NCBI GenBank assembly: GCA_017402995.1
Contig: JAFQOV010000015.1
Coordinates: 1-64,000, forward strand
DNA from: Candidatus Gastranaerophilales bacterium
GTDB lineage: Bacteria > Cyanobacteriota > Vampirovibrionia > Gastranaerophilales > Gastranaerophilaceae
DNA: 64,000 nt
Reading direction: 5' to 3'
Shown: piece by piece, positions 45,416 through 54,674 of the stretch
How the letters are laid out: every line of letters begins with the position of its first letter
Position numbering within the stretch: position 1 is the first letter of the stretch
Notes under the pieces: generated by a model
What the model was told of the DNA's origin: nothing
Seen by the model: only the letters and a program-made list of their open reading frames with translations
Databases searched by the model: none
Translations under genes and position numbers: made by a program

Positions 45416-47350
45416 TTATTTTTCTTTTAAAATTTCGCTAAAATGATTTAATTTTTCAAGAATTTCATTGCTTTCTTTTCTTGTTCTTCCGCTCATTTCT
45501 TCGCTTTGCGCTTTTGCTTCAACAGCAGTCGCTAAAACCTCTGGCATATTCAAAGCATAATTATCTTCTTGTAATGCCTTATAATATTCGTCTTCATAAT
45601 TTGGGCTAATTCTTAAAGTCCAATTGTGCTCCCCGTTTGTTCCAGGAGTGTTATAGGCTTTGTTAATTCCAAAAAAGTCCATAAACGAAACTTGAATATT
45701 TTTTGTTGAACGGAATAAATCTGCAAATTTTGCTTTAATTAATGCTTTTTTATCTGTTTCAATTTCTCTCTGCAATTCGTTTCTTTGTTGGGTTTTGTTT
45801 GGGTGAGGCATTAAATAATTTGCCAAATAATCAGCATGCCAAGCGCCATTAGACCCTTTTAACATCTCTTCGTCACGAACCATAATTTGTACAGGTGGAT
45901 TGTCATGGCAACCGATAAATGCCCAATTTTCTGGTTTTGCGTTTTGTCCTTTTGTCCAAGCAAGACCGTCTATTCCAGGTAAACCCAGTTTTTTTCTAAA
46001 GTTTTTGTCAAAAAGACCGGTTTCGTCGTATCCAATATCTTCCCAAACAACTTTTTTAGGATCTAGCCCCATTTCAATCATTGTTGGTAAAACAATTTCC
46101 TCAACTAGTCGTTGATAATTATTGTTTTTATCAATTCCCAATCTTGAAAGATAATCTGCCTCTAATCCTTCTCTGATTGGATATTCAACCATTTCTCCTT
46201 CTTCATTTGCTTGAGAAGCCATTTTCACAGTATTTGGATTATACAAAAATGGATCTACAAAACCTAAGGTATGGTCAATTCGAATGCTTTTTGAATCCGC
46301 GATAGCTTTTTGCAATTTTTCTTTAAAAAATTCGCCCGCAGGTCCTAATGAACCATCTTCATTAAATAATTTATCAAAATCTACAATTGGAATACCCCAA
46401 AGTTGTGGCGAATTAAACGCTCCACCCCATTTTGCACCAAGTTTGTAGTCTTTTAAAAATACATCTTCATTTAAAAGTTCGTCAAAAGATGAAACTCCAA
46501 CAAGCAAATCTGAGATATATGTCACATCATTTTTATGATTTTTTGATTGTTTTTCAACTAAAAATTGAGAAAATTTATATAATTCAAAAGCGCGGAAATT
46601 TTTTGCAATCAAATTATTTTGTTCTTTAATTGCCTTTTTGTCCCCTTTTCGCGCACGCACAACAAGCTCTTTATCTTCTTTTTTCCAATTTGGATAATAA
46701 TCAAAGCCATATTTTGCTGCAATGATATCTAAAGTCGCGTAATCTTTTAGCCAGCCTTTATTTGCAGATTTATAGGCGTTAAATTCTTTTTTAAATTCAA
46801 TTGCACGCTCATCACCCTTGTGAATTTTGTTTCTTAAGTTTGTATATGCTTTGTCGATTAATTCATCATTGATTTTTTTTGCTTCTGCAAAATCTGTTTT
46901 TGTATAATTTTCTTTTTGCAAAACAGGTTTAGACATGACTTCTTCGATATCTTCTTTAGATAAAATGGACGCAAATTCAGAAGTTGTTAATTGTTCAAAA
47001 TCAATAAACAAAGGGTTTTTCGCAATCACAGAAGATGTATATGGCGAATTGTCACCTCTGTTTAATTTGCCCATTGGTCCAAGTTGCACCTGATTAAATC
47101 CATGCAAATTAATGAACTTTAAAAATTCATCTGCCCCATAAGGCGAACCAATGCGTTGGTCATATCCTTTTTTGTTTGCAGGGAAACTAGGCCCATGCAC
47201 AACTAACGCGCGATTATCTATTCCTAAATAATCCATTGCTTGATTAATCGTTTTGGAATATTCTTTTTGTTCTTCTTTTTTTAATTTTCTACTAAAAGTA
47301 ACTTGTCGACCTACAACACTTTTGCTTGGCAATATATTATTAATTTTCAT
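45416..47350 (-). CDS. malQ: 4-alpha-glucanotransferase, MalQ-like
   Basis: 644 aa. Glycoside hydrolase family 77 features: GSPYGADEFLKFINLHGFNQ near the start, IRIDHTLGFVDPFLYNP with the catalytic Asp, and VVWEDIGYDETGLFDKNF with the catalytic Glu. It transfers 1,4-glucan chains, with glycogen metabolism the likely context (glgA is 7 kb away). The first 25 residues carry the leader MKINNILPSKSVVGRQVTFS, as in GlgA, before the normal enzyme begins. The C-terminus is a helical tail with coiled potential. Confidence 0.93.
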   Translation of the reverse strand: MKINNILPSKSVVGRQVTFSRKLKKEEQKEYSKTINQAMDYLGIDNRALVVHGPSFPANKKGYDQRIGSPYGADEFLKFINLHGFNQVQLGPMGKLNRGDNSPYTSSVIAKNPLFIDFEQLTTSEFASILSKEDIEEVMSKPVLQKENYTKTDFAEAKKINDELIDKAYTNLRNKIHKGDERAIEFKKEFNAYKSANKGWLKDYATLDIIAAKYGFDYYPNWKKEDKELVVRARKGDKKAIKEQNNLIAKNFRAFELYKFSQFLVEKQSKNHKNDVTYISDLLVGVSSFDELLNEDVFLKDYKLGAKWGGAFNSPQLWGIPIVDFDKLFNEDGSLGPAGEFFKEKLQKAIADSKSIRIDHTLGFVDPFLYNPNTVKMASQANEEGEMVEYPIREGLEADYLSRLGIDKNNNYQRLVEEIVLPTMIEMGLDPKKVVWEDIGYDETGLFDKNFRKKLGLPGIDGLAWTKGQNAKPENWAFIGCHDNPPVQIMVRDEEMLKGSNGAWHADYLANYLMPHPNKTQQRNELQREIETDKKALIKAKFADLFRSTKNIQVSFMDFFGINKAYNTPGTNGEHNWTLRISPNYEDEYYKALQEDNYALNMPEVLATAVEAKAQSEEMSGRTRKESNEILEKLNHFSEILKEK

Positions 47351-47408
47351 ATCTTTTAGATATCAAAAATATAGTTTAAAAACAATTGTATGTTAAAATA
47401 TTTAAAGC

Positions 47409-48206
47409 ATGAACAGAAAATTTGAAAAAATCGGAATAATCTATAATAAAGATGTCAAACAAGGGTTTGATTTAGCACAAAAAATCAAAGAAAAGCTTGA
47501 AAACTCTGAAATTTTTGCGCTCGATAATCTCCCATGTGATATTGACCTTGCTTTTTGCATTGGGGGAGATGGAACTTTTTTAAAAGTTTCTAGATTTTGC
47601 GCCAAAAAAAATATTCCAATTCTTGGCTTTAACCTTGGCAGACTTGGCTATTTGGCACAAGCAAAGCCAGATGAAATTATTGAAACAATTGAAAAATTTA
47701 AAAATAACGAATTTACAATTGAAAAAAGATTAATGTTAAAATCTGGCGAAAAAACCGCATTGAACGATATTGTTGTAAATGGCGTCAACAGAAATCGCAC
47801 TTCGACAATGGATTTATACATTAATGACACGCTTTTATGTTCCTATGTTGCAGATGGTTTGATTATCTCAACCCCTACTGGCTCAACTGCCTATTCTTTA
47901 TCTGCGGGTGGTCCAATTGTTTCACCAAAATTGGATTGTTTTTTAATCATTCCAATTTGCCCACACACCCTGACTGCGCGTCCAATCATTGTTCCAAGTG
48001 ATGAAAAAATAATCATTCGCTCTTCTGAGGCGAAACAAAAGCTCAACGCAATTTTTGACGGACAAGAAAACAACAACAATCAAGATGAAGTTATTATTGA
48101 AAAAAATGAAAAACAAGTTGATTTAATTGTTTTAAATCAACAAAAAGATAAATTTTATGATATTTTAAAAGAAAAACTGCACTGGTCCATCGCTCCAAGG
48201 AAATAA
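47409..48206 (+). CDS. nadK: NAD kinase
   Basis: 265 aa. It phosphorylates NAD to NADP. Markers: GGDGT at 52-56, GFNLGRLGYL, NDIVVNGVNRNRTSTMDLYI, DGLIISTPTGSTAYSLSAGG. There is no clear ribosome binding site before the ATG, and a TAAAAT lies 9 nt upstream. The divergent neighbour is malQ; recN follows after 1 nt, so nadK-recN is an operon, as in many bacteria. Confidence 0.96.
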   Translation: MNRKFEKIGIIYNKDVKQGFDLAQKIKEKLENSEIFALDNLPCDIDLAFCIGGDGTFLKVSRFCAKKNIPILGFNLGRLGYLAQAKPDEIIETIEKFKNNEFTIEKRLMLKSGEKTALNDIVVNGVNRNRTSTMDLYINDTLLCSYVADGLIISTPTGSTAYSLSAGGPIVSPKLDCFLIIPICPHTLTARPIIVPSDEKIIIRSSEAKQKLNAIFDGQENNNNQDEVIIEKNEKQVDLIVLNQQKDKFYDILKEKLHWSIAPRK

Positions 48207-48207
48207 G

Positions 48208-49803
48208 ATGTTAAAAAGTTTATTAATTAAAAATTTTATATTAATTGATGAATTAAAACTTGATTTCAAGTTTGGTTTTAACGTGCTTTGCGGTGAAACA
48301 GGCGCCGGTAAAAGTATCATTATCAAAGCTCTTGATTGCGCTCTTGGGGCAAAAACTCCGCCAAGCTTTGCGCTTGATAATCAAAAATCATCAATCATTG
48401 AAGCAACTTTTGAATTAGATAATGAAGAAATCGTTGTTTCAAGAGAAATTACATCAACTTCAAAATATCGCCTAAATGGAGTTTTAGTTTCATCAGATGA
48501 AATAAAAACCTTAAAAGAAAAACTTTTAGATATCCATTCGCAACATCAAACATATTCATACATGCAAACAAAAAACCACATTATTTTATTGGACAATTAC
48601 ATTTCCAAAAAAGCAAATGAATATAATGACCTTTTAAAAAATTATAAAAATAGCTTTGCAGAATATGAAGAATATAAGAAAAAGCTTGAAAATTTAAAGA
48701 AAAATTTTGAAGAAAACGAAAGAGAAATTGAATTTTTACGTTTCCAATTAAAAGAACTAGATGACGCGTCTATTAAAGAAAATGAAGAAGATGAAATCAA
48801 ACAAGAGCTTGATATTTTATCTAACGTTCAAGAATTAAAAGAAAACACCCAAAATGCTTATTGGGCGCTGGGTGGAGATAATTCTTCTATTGTTGAAGCA
48901 TTATCTAAAATTAAATATTTAATTTCAAATTCCGCCGAGCTTGATAAAAACCTTAATGAGCCGATGGAATGGATTTATGACGCATATGAAAATTTAAAAG
49001 AAAGTGCAAATTATTTGCGCGATTATTCATCTAATCTTGAATTTAACCCTCAAAGGCTAGACGAATTAAATGAAAGAATTTCTTTAATACAAAAATTAAA
49101 AAGAAAATATGGCGCAGATTTAGATTTAGAACGAGAAAAAATCGCAAAAAAATTAGATGAACTAACAAATGGCGATAATGACATTGAAACAGTTGAAAAA
49201 AATTACCAAATCGCATTTGAAGCAATGTCGTTTTTGGCCGAAAAAATTGAACAATATCGCCAAAAAGAAGCAGTTGCTCTTTCAAATTTAATTGAAGAAA
49301 AATTAAAAAATCTTGAATTAAAAGAAGCAAAATTTGAAATTGCGATTGAAAAAACAGATTTTAATTCAAACGGACAAAATAAAATTGAATTTTTAATTTC
49401 GGCAAACAAAAACCAAAGCCTAAATCCATTGTCTCGCGTGGCTTCTGGCGGTGAAATTTCAAGAGTTATGCTTGCGCTTAAAACAATTTTTTGCGAAGTG
49501 GATAAAGTTCAAACTGTTATTTTTGACGAAATTGATACAGGAATTTCTGGTATCACATCAAATGCTTGTGCAAATGTCATTTTAGAACTTGCGCAACATA
49601 CGCAAATCATCTGTATTACGCACCAACCAATAATTTGCGCTAAGGCAAACAACTTTATTTGGGTTTCAAAAAATCAAAACGAAACATCAAAAGTCAGTGC
49701 AAAAATATTATCAGAAGAAGAAAAAATCCAAGCTTTAGCTCAACTTGCAAGTGGTGAAATATCCGAAAAAACAGTTGAGTTTGCAAAAACGTTAATAAAA
49801 TAA
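48208..49803 (+). CDS. recN: DNA repair protein RecN
   Basis: 531 aa. SMC-like repair ATPase: Walker A GETGAGKS at 29-36, IHSQHQTYSYMQTKNHIILL, long coiled coil, and the C-terminal ATPase half with LNPLSRVASGGEISRVMLAL then FDEIDTGISG and ITHQP. Slightly shorter coiled coil than the typical 550 aa. It acts at double-strand breaks. Confidence 0.96.
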   Translation: MLKSLLIKNFILIDELKLDFKFGFNVLCGETGAGKSIIIKALDCALGAKTPPSFALDNQKSSIIEATFELDNEEIVVSREITSTSKYRLNGVLVSSDEIKTLKEKLLDIHSQHQTYSYMQTKNHIILLDNYISKKANEYNDLLKNYKNSFAEYEEYKKKLENLKKNFEENEREIEFLRFQLKELDDASIKENEEDEIKQELDILSNVQELKENTQNAYWALGGDNSSIVEALSKIKYLISNSAELDKNLNEPMEWIYDAYENLKESANYLRDYSSNLEFNPQRLDELNERISLIQKLKRKYGADLDLEREKIAKKLDELTNGDNDIETVEKNYQIAFEAMSFLAEKIEQYRQKEAVALSNLIEEKLKNLELKEAKFEIAIEKTDFNSNGQNKIEFLISANKNQSLNPLSRVASGGEISRVMLALKTIFCEVDKVQTVIFDEIDTGISGITSNACANVILELAQHTQIICITHQPIICAKANNFIWVSKNQNETSKVSAKILSEEEKIQALAQLASGEISEKTVEFAKTLIK

Positions 49804-49865
49804 AAGTTTTTGCCCTCTTGTGTTTTTTAGTATAAAATCTTATTAAATAATTGTTTAAGGGGCAT

Positions 49866-51644
49866 ATGAGAGGTTACTTTTTAAAATTTTTTGTGTTGAT
49901 ATCACTTTTGCTTTTGCCTGTCTATGCCACAAGCGCCCCTGTTAATGACAGTGAAAATTTAACAAAAGAAAAGAAAAGCAAAAATCTTGTCGTTTTAAAA
50001 CAAAATGATAGGGTAATTTCAGAATCTACAAGAAAAATTAACGCAATTTATCCGCAAGATTTACCATATGTCACAAACAATTTCCCAGGATATAGAGGCG
50101 CAAACCAACTTGTAATCTATACTCAAAAATTTGGCAAAACAACAGAAACAAATGAATTTGGAAAAGAGGCAGTTGTTGTTGATGATATTGTTGTTGAATT
50201 AACTGGCGCAAATTCAATTATTCCAAAAAATGGATATGTAATATCAGGACATGGCACAGCAAAAAAATGGATTGGAGATAACCTCAAAATCGGCACCAAA
50301 ATTGAAATCAAAGACAAAACAATTAAAGCCTATACCACATTAGATAGTTACAGATTTTGCGCAAAACACAAACTTGAAACAGTAGAAAATGTTTTACTTT
50401 CAACAAAATTAGATTACGGTTCAAGAGATGATAAACAAATTTATCATTATTTGAAAAAAGCAAAACAACAATATAAAAAATCGCTTAAAAATTCGTCTGA
50501 TGAAGCGCTTGAGTGCGCAAAAGAATCAATCAAAAATTCAACCTTAGTTTTCAGATACACTCTTCCATATCTAGAAAATGAATTAAAAGGCACTTGGATT
50601 AGACCAAAAGAAACCTCTATAAAAGAAATTCAAAAAACGCTTGATAAAATCAAAGAAACCGGAATAAACAATGTATTTTTAGAAACATATTTCCACGGGT
50701 TGACAATTTTCCCATCTCAAGTCATGCAAGCCTATGGTTTTAACCCACAAAACCCTGCGTTTGTTGGAATTGACCCACTTGCAATTTGGATAAAAGAAGC
50801 TCACAAAAGAGGAATTAAGGTTCATGTTTGGTTTGAAAGCTTCTATGTTGGAAACAAATCCCCAGAAATTGATGAAAAATCAATTTTAGCAGTCAAACCA
50901 TCTTGGCAAAATATCACAAAACAAAAAGTAGATTACAAAGGCTATGTCCCGCACCCACAAGAACATAATGGCTACTTCCTTGACCCAGCAAACCCTGAAG
51001 TAATCACTTTTTTGACAAGTTTAATTGGCGAAATTTTTGCAAAATATAATATTGACGGATTAAATGTGGATTATATTCGTTATCCAAACATTGCAAAAGA
51101 AAACTATAACAACCAATGGGGCTATACTCCATATGCACGTGATGAATTTGAATTGACATATGAAATTGACCCATTTGATTTAGACAAAGATAGCTCTTTA
51201 TGGAACGAATGGAATCAATATCGAAAAGATAAAATTACAGATTACATTAAAAAAGTTTCAGATTTAGCAAAAAATAGAAATATTTTACTATCTGCCGTTA
51301 TTTTTCCAGATTACAAAATCAGCGTTCAAACAAAATTTCAAGATTGGACAAAATGGTTAGATGAAAAATATCTAAATGCAGTTACGCCATTAATTTTGAC
51401 AAGTGATGACAATCTTGCCAAAAATATGTTAGAAGAAATTAAAAAGAAAGCCCAAGACAACGCAATTGTCTATCCTGGGCTATTTGCAGGGTTTATCGAA
51501 TCAGACCCTGAGGACTTGTTAAAACAAATACACATCATCAGAAAATTGAAACTCCAAGGTGTAATTTTGTTTGATTGGGCACATTTGAGTAATGAATATC
51601 TCGAAGTTTTGAAAACAAGCGTTTTCAAAGTCCAAACATATTAA
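49866..51644 (+). CDS. Exported GHL10-like glycoside hydrolase family protein
   Basis: 592 aa from the ATG (a TTG upstream at 49851 is an alternative). A signal peptide or anchor (MRGYFLKFFVLISLLLLPVY) is followed by a mixed domain (to about 235), then the DUF187/GHL10 barrel starting ENELKGTWIRPKETSIKEIQ. Barrel motifs: GINNVFLETYFHGLTIFPSQ, AHKRGIKVHVWFESFYVGN, IDGLNVDYIRYPN and GVILFDWAHLSNEYL. Acidic residues at strand ends fit a hydrolase. Likely acts on a glucan or cell-wall sugar outside the cell; the substrate is unknown. Confidence 0.88.
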   Translation: MRGYFLKFFVLISLLLLPVYATSAPVNDSENLTKEKKSKNLVVLKQNDRVISESTRKINAIYPQDLPYVTNNFPGYRGANQLVIYTQKFGKTTETNEFGKEAVVVDDIVVELTGANSIIPKNGYVISGHGTAKKWIGDNLKIGTKIEIKDKTIKAYTTLDSYRFCAKHKLETVENVLLSTKLDYGSRDDKQIYHYLKKAKQQYKKSLKNSSDEALECAKESIKNSTLVFRYTLPYLENELKGTWIRPKETSIKEIQKTLDKIKETGINNVFLETYFHGLTIFPSQVMQAYGFNPQNPAFVGIDPLAIWIKEAHKRGIKVHVWFESFYVGNKSPEIDEKSILAVKPSWQNITKQKVDYKGYVPHPQEHNGYFLDPANPEVITFLTSLIGEIFAKYNIDGLNVDYIRYPNIAKENYNNQWGYTPYARDEFELTYEIDPFDLDKDSSLWNEWNQYRKDKITDYIKKVSDLAKNRNILLSAVIFPDYKISVQTKFQDWTKWLDEKYLNAVTPLILTSDDNLAKNMLEEIKKKAQDNAIVYPGLFAGFIESDPEDLLKQIHIIRKLKLQGVILFDWAHLSNEYLEVLKTSVFKVQTY

Positions 51645-51722
51645 CAAAATCTTTACAAATTGGCATAAATCAAAGGTTTTTTGATAAAATAGTTTCAAGG
51701 ATAAAAGGAACAATTAAATATT

Positions 51723-54674
51723 ATGGTTGATAGTATAGAAATCAGATTAGACCAACTGACACAAGCAATTAAAGGTCTGTATGCCAAATCATCAATGTCA
51801 CAAGGGGAGATATATAACGCGCTTACAAGTTTGTCGCAGCGTTATGAAAATTTGACAAATGTTTCTACGGAAAGAATTGCCGTAACACTTGTTAACGAGT
51901 TCAAAAAAACTTTTGACGCAAAATATGGTCAAACAACTCAAGTTATTCAAGACTTGGAAAATTCTCTTAAATCTCTTTTATCAAACAGCGCAAGCCAAAA
52001 TCCAAAAATGGCTGCCGAAATTACAAAACTTTTATCTGACACATCAAATGTATATGCAAAATTAAATTCTCAAGATTTAGCTCTACAAAAGATTTTCAAC
52101 ACTGTTGATTCGCAAAAAAATAACGATTTTGGTTTAGAAATTACAAAATTAAGTGAAAATTTCATGACTTTTTCAAATGGTTTTGAAAATATCACAATGA
52201 CATTAAACAAAAATTTTGCTGATTTTCTTGAACAAATCAAACAACACAACTCAAAAGACGAGTTTAACTCAATTAAATATGAACTTGATACAATCGCTGG
52301 AAATATCAACTCTGTTATATCTGCAATTTCAATCATAGACACAAAATATCGCGATATGACAAACTTTGTTGAATCTTTGAGCGAATTAAAAAATCTTTCT
52401 TCAAGACAAGATTTGCAAAATTTAAAAGACGACATCAAAGGACAAATTGAAGCGGTTAAATATGAAATTCAAAAAGCCGTTAATACCACTGGTGGTGGCG
52501 CAAATGGCGCTGAATTTAGCTCTTTAAATAATAATCTTTCAAACGTTTCAACAAATGTAGATAACTTATCTATCAACGTTTCAAATACGCAAGATGAAGT
52601 CAAAAACTTACAAGCAACCGTTCAAAATATGGGCGGAGAGCTAAAAAATGTTCATAATTTGATTAATGATGAAATTTTGTTTAAATCTCGTCAAGCGAAT
52701 AATGAATATGAAAAATATTTAAACAGCGCAAAAGATGAAATCCGCACTCTTTTGGCTGGTTTAACAACATTTAAAAAAGATATCAGCGCAATTAACGAAG
52801 GAAACATCAAAGTTCTTCAAGAGCCAATTGAGCGCGCTATGGGTCAATTGCAAAATGAAGGACTTGGAAAAAGTATAAAAGAATTATCTGAAAATTTAAA
52901 AGATGTCACATTAGAAATTCAAGCGTCAATTCAAAACATGCAATCAAGTTTAAATGACGTAAATAATGTGTCTACAATGAATTTATTAACTCAACTCACA
53001 GAGGCAATTCCAAACATTTCAGATAAACTTGAAATCTTTAGAACACATGTTGTTACAGAAAACAGCCAAAATCTTGGTCAAATTAAAACAACATTTTTCC
53101 AAACAGTTGCAGATATTAGAGACAACTTAAAAGATGCTGTCGACAAAATTCAAGACGACACAAAAACAATTAATATTGAAACTTTGGATACCTTAAAAGT
53201 TGACCTTCAAAGACTTTCAGACCATTTGGTTGAAAGTGTAGATAACCTTAACGACAGAGTTCAAAAAGAATTTGTTAACTTCAAGTCAGATTTCCAAGAA
53301 TTTTCAATCAAACAAAATGATAGCCTAGATAAAATCTCAGATAAATTAGGCGCTCTTGAAGTCGGTCTTGAAGCTTTTTCTCAAGAAACAATTGACAAAT
53401 TAAATGATACTTTAAATGTCAATTCTGCACATTCTCAAGACGTTTTAAATGAAATCAAAAGCGACATTTTAGAAAGCGTCGTTCAAATTGACAAATCAAA
53501 CAAATCTTCATTGGCGCAATTTGAAGTTAAAATAGACAAAATTTTGAACAACTACATTGGCGCAGATTTAGATAACATTGTAGAGAAAAAATCTTTAAGA
53601 GAAACGGTTGTCGATATTGAAACCAAAATTGACAGAACAAATCTTCAACAAATTCACAACGCAAAAGAACTTTTAGAAGAAATTCAATCAAGCGCTTCAA
53701 ATTTATCTATGAAAATTGCGACGATTGAAGAAAGCAAAAATATTCAAGGAATTATGAGCGCAATTTCCAAATTGAGCGACCGCTTGGTCAACCTTGAAGA
53801 AGTCAATGTTGACTTACAAGATGAATTTAAAGAAGCAAAAGAACAAATCGACCAAAAATTAAAAGATAACGTTCAAAAAATTTCAGCTCTTGTAGATAAA
53901 CCTCAAGACACAACAAACATTGAAAAACAAAATTCAAATATAGATAACTTATCTAACAAAGTTCAAGAATATTTATCTAATTTTGAATATTTAAAAAGCA
54001 ATATTTCACAAGAAATCAAAGACAATTTAGCTAGTGAATTTAAAAAAATTGACGAAGAAATCAAAAAAATCAAATCAAGTGATGAATCTTCAAATTATAC
54101 ATATACTCTAGAAGATATCGAATCTGACTTGGCTAAAATTAAATTGACTGTTGAAAAATCAGCGCTAAATAACGAAGATTTCAAGAGCCTTTTTGAAAAG
54201 ATAATTGAACTTCGAACAGTTACACTAGAAAACGTTAAAACAAGCAGAGATATCGAATCTGAAATTGGTCATTTGACTGGCTGGTGCCAAGATAGCATTA
54301 GAAAAATTGATGACCTTACAGAACGTGTTGAAGACATGCAAAATATTGGTTTTGAAGATATTAAAACAAGATTAATTCAAAGTGAAAAATCTAAAAATAT
54401 TAATCTTGAATTTAATGCAAAGCTTGAAAACGCTATTAAACATTTGATTAAATACGCAACAAATCAAGATGTTAAAATTGCACAATTAACAAAACAAATT
54501 GAACAAATGGCGCAAGCGCAACAAGAGGGCTTCAACCCAAGCCAATTTATCGATATTTTCTATGAAAATATGACACAAACAAAAATGCTTTCAAATAGAG
54601 TTGAAATTATCGAAGATAAAATCAACTCAATTCAAAATAGTGTTGAAAAATTAATCAGCTACGTTGAACAATAA
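51723..54674 (+). CDS. Giant cytoplasmic coiled-coil protein
   Basis: 983 aa with no membrane helix or signal, almost entirely heptad-type helix: examples are NVDNLSINVSNTQDEVKNLQ, SLDKISDKLGALEVGLEAFS and FKEAKEQIDQKLKDNVQKIS. The first 80 residues (RLDQLTQAIKGLYAKSSMSQ then SLSQRYENLTNVSTERIAVT) and the last 60 repeat a similar pattern. Composition is Asn/Lys/Ser-rich and uniform with its neighbours. It resembles a filament-forming or spacer protein (cytoskeletal, partition or polar scaffold), but no named family is clear. It is convergent with glgA with zero gap. Confidence 0.85.
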   Translation: MVDSIEIRLDQLTQAIKGLYAKSSMSQGEIYNALTSLSQRYENLTNVSTERIAVTLVNEFKKTFDAKYGQTTQVIQDLENSLKSLLSNSASQNPKMAAEITKLLSDTSNVYAKLNSQDLALQKIFNTVDSQKNNDFGLEITKLSENFMTFSNGFENITMTLNKNFADFLEQIKQHNSKDEFNSIKYELDTIAGNINSVISAISIIDTKYRDMTNFVESLSELKNLSSRQDLQNLKDDIKGQIEAVKYEIQKAVNTTGGGANGAEFSSLNNNLSNVSTNVDNLSINVSNTQDEVKNLQATVQNMGGELKNVHNLINDEILFKSRQANNEYEKYLNSAKDEIRTLLAGLTTFKKDISAINEGNIKVLQEPIERAMGQLQNEGLGKSIKELSENLKDVTLEIQASIQNMQSSLNDVNNVSTMNLLTQLTEAIPNISDKLEIFRTHVVTENSQNLGQIKTTFFQTVADIRDNLKDAVDKIQDDTKTINIETLDTLKVDLQRLSDHLVESVDNLNDRVQKEFVNFKSDFQEFSIKQNDSLDKISDKLGALEVGLEAFSQETIDKLNDTLNVNSAHSQDVLNEIKSDILESVVQIDKSNKSSLAQFEVKIDKILNNYIGADLDNIVEKKSLRETVVDIETKIDRTNLQQIHNAKELLEEIQSSASNLSMKIATIEESKNIQGIMSAISKLSDRLVNLEEVNVDLQDEFKEAKEQIDQKLKDNVQKISALVDKPQDTTNIEKQNSNIDNLSNKVQEYLSNFEYLKSNISQEIKDNLASEFKKIDEEIKKIKSSDESSNYTYTLEDIESDLAKIKLTVEKSALNNEDFKSLFEKIIELRTVTLENVKTSRDIESEIGHLTGWCQDSIRKIDDLTERVEDMQNIGFEDIKTRLIQSEKSKNINLEFNAKLENAIKHLIKYATNQDVKIAQLTKQIEQMAQAQQEGFNPSQFIDIFYENMTQTKMLSNRVEIIEDKINSIQNSVEKLISYVEQ

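Noticed and set aside
49851-49866. Upstream TTG start for the GHL10-like gene
   Set aside because: The ribosome binding site AAGGGG lies inside that extension and fits the ATG at 49866 better.
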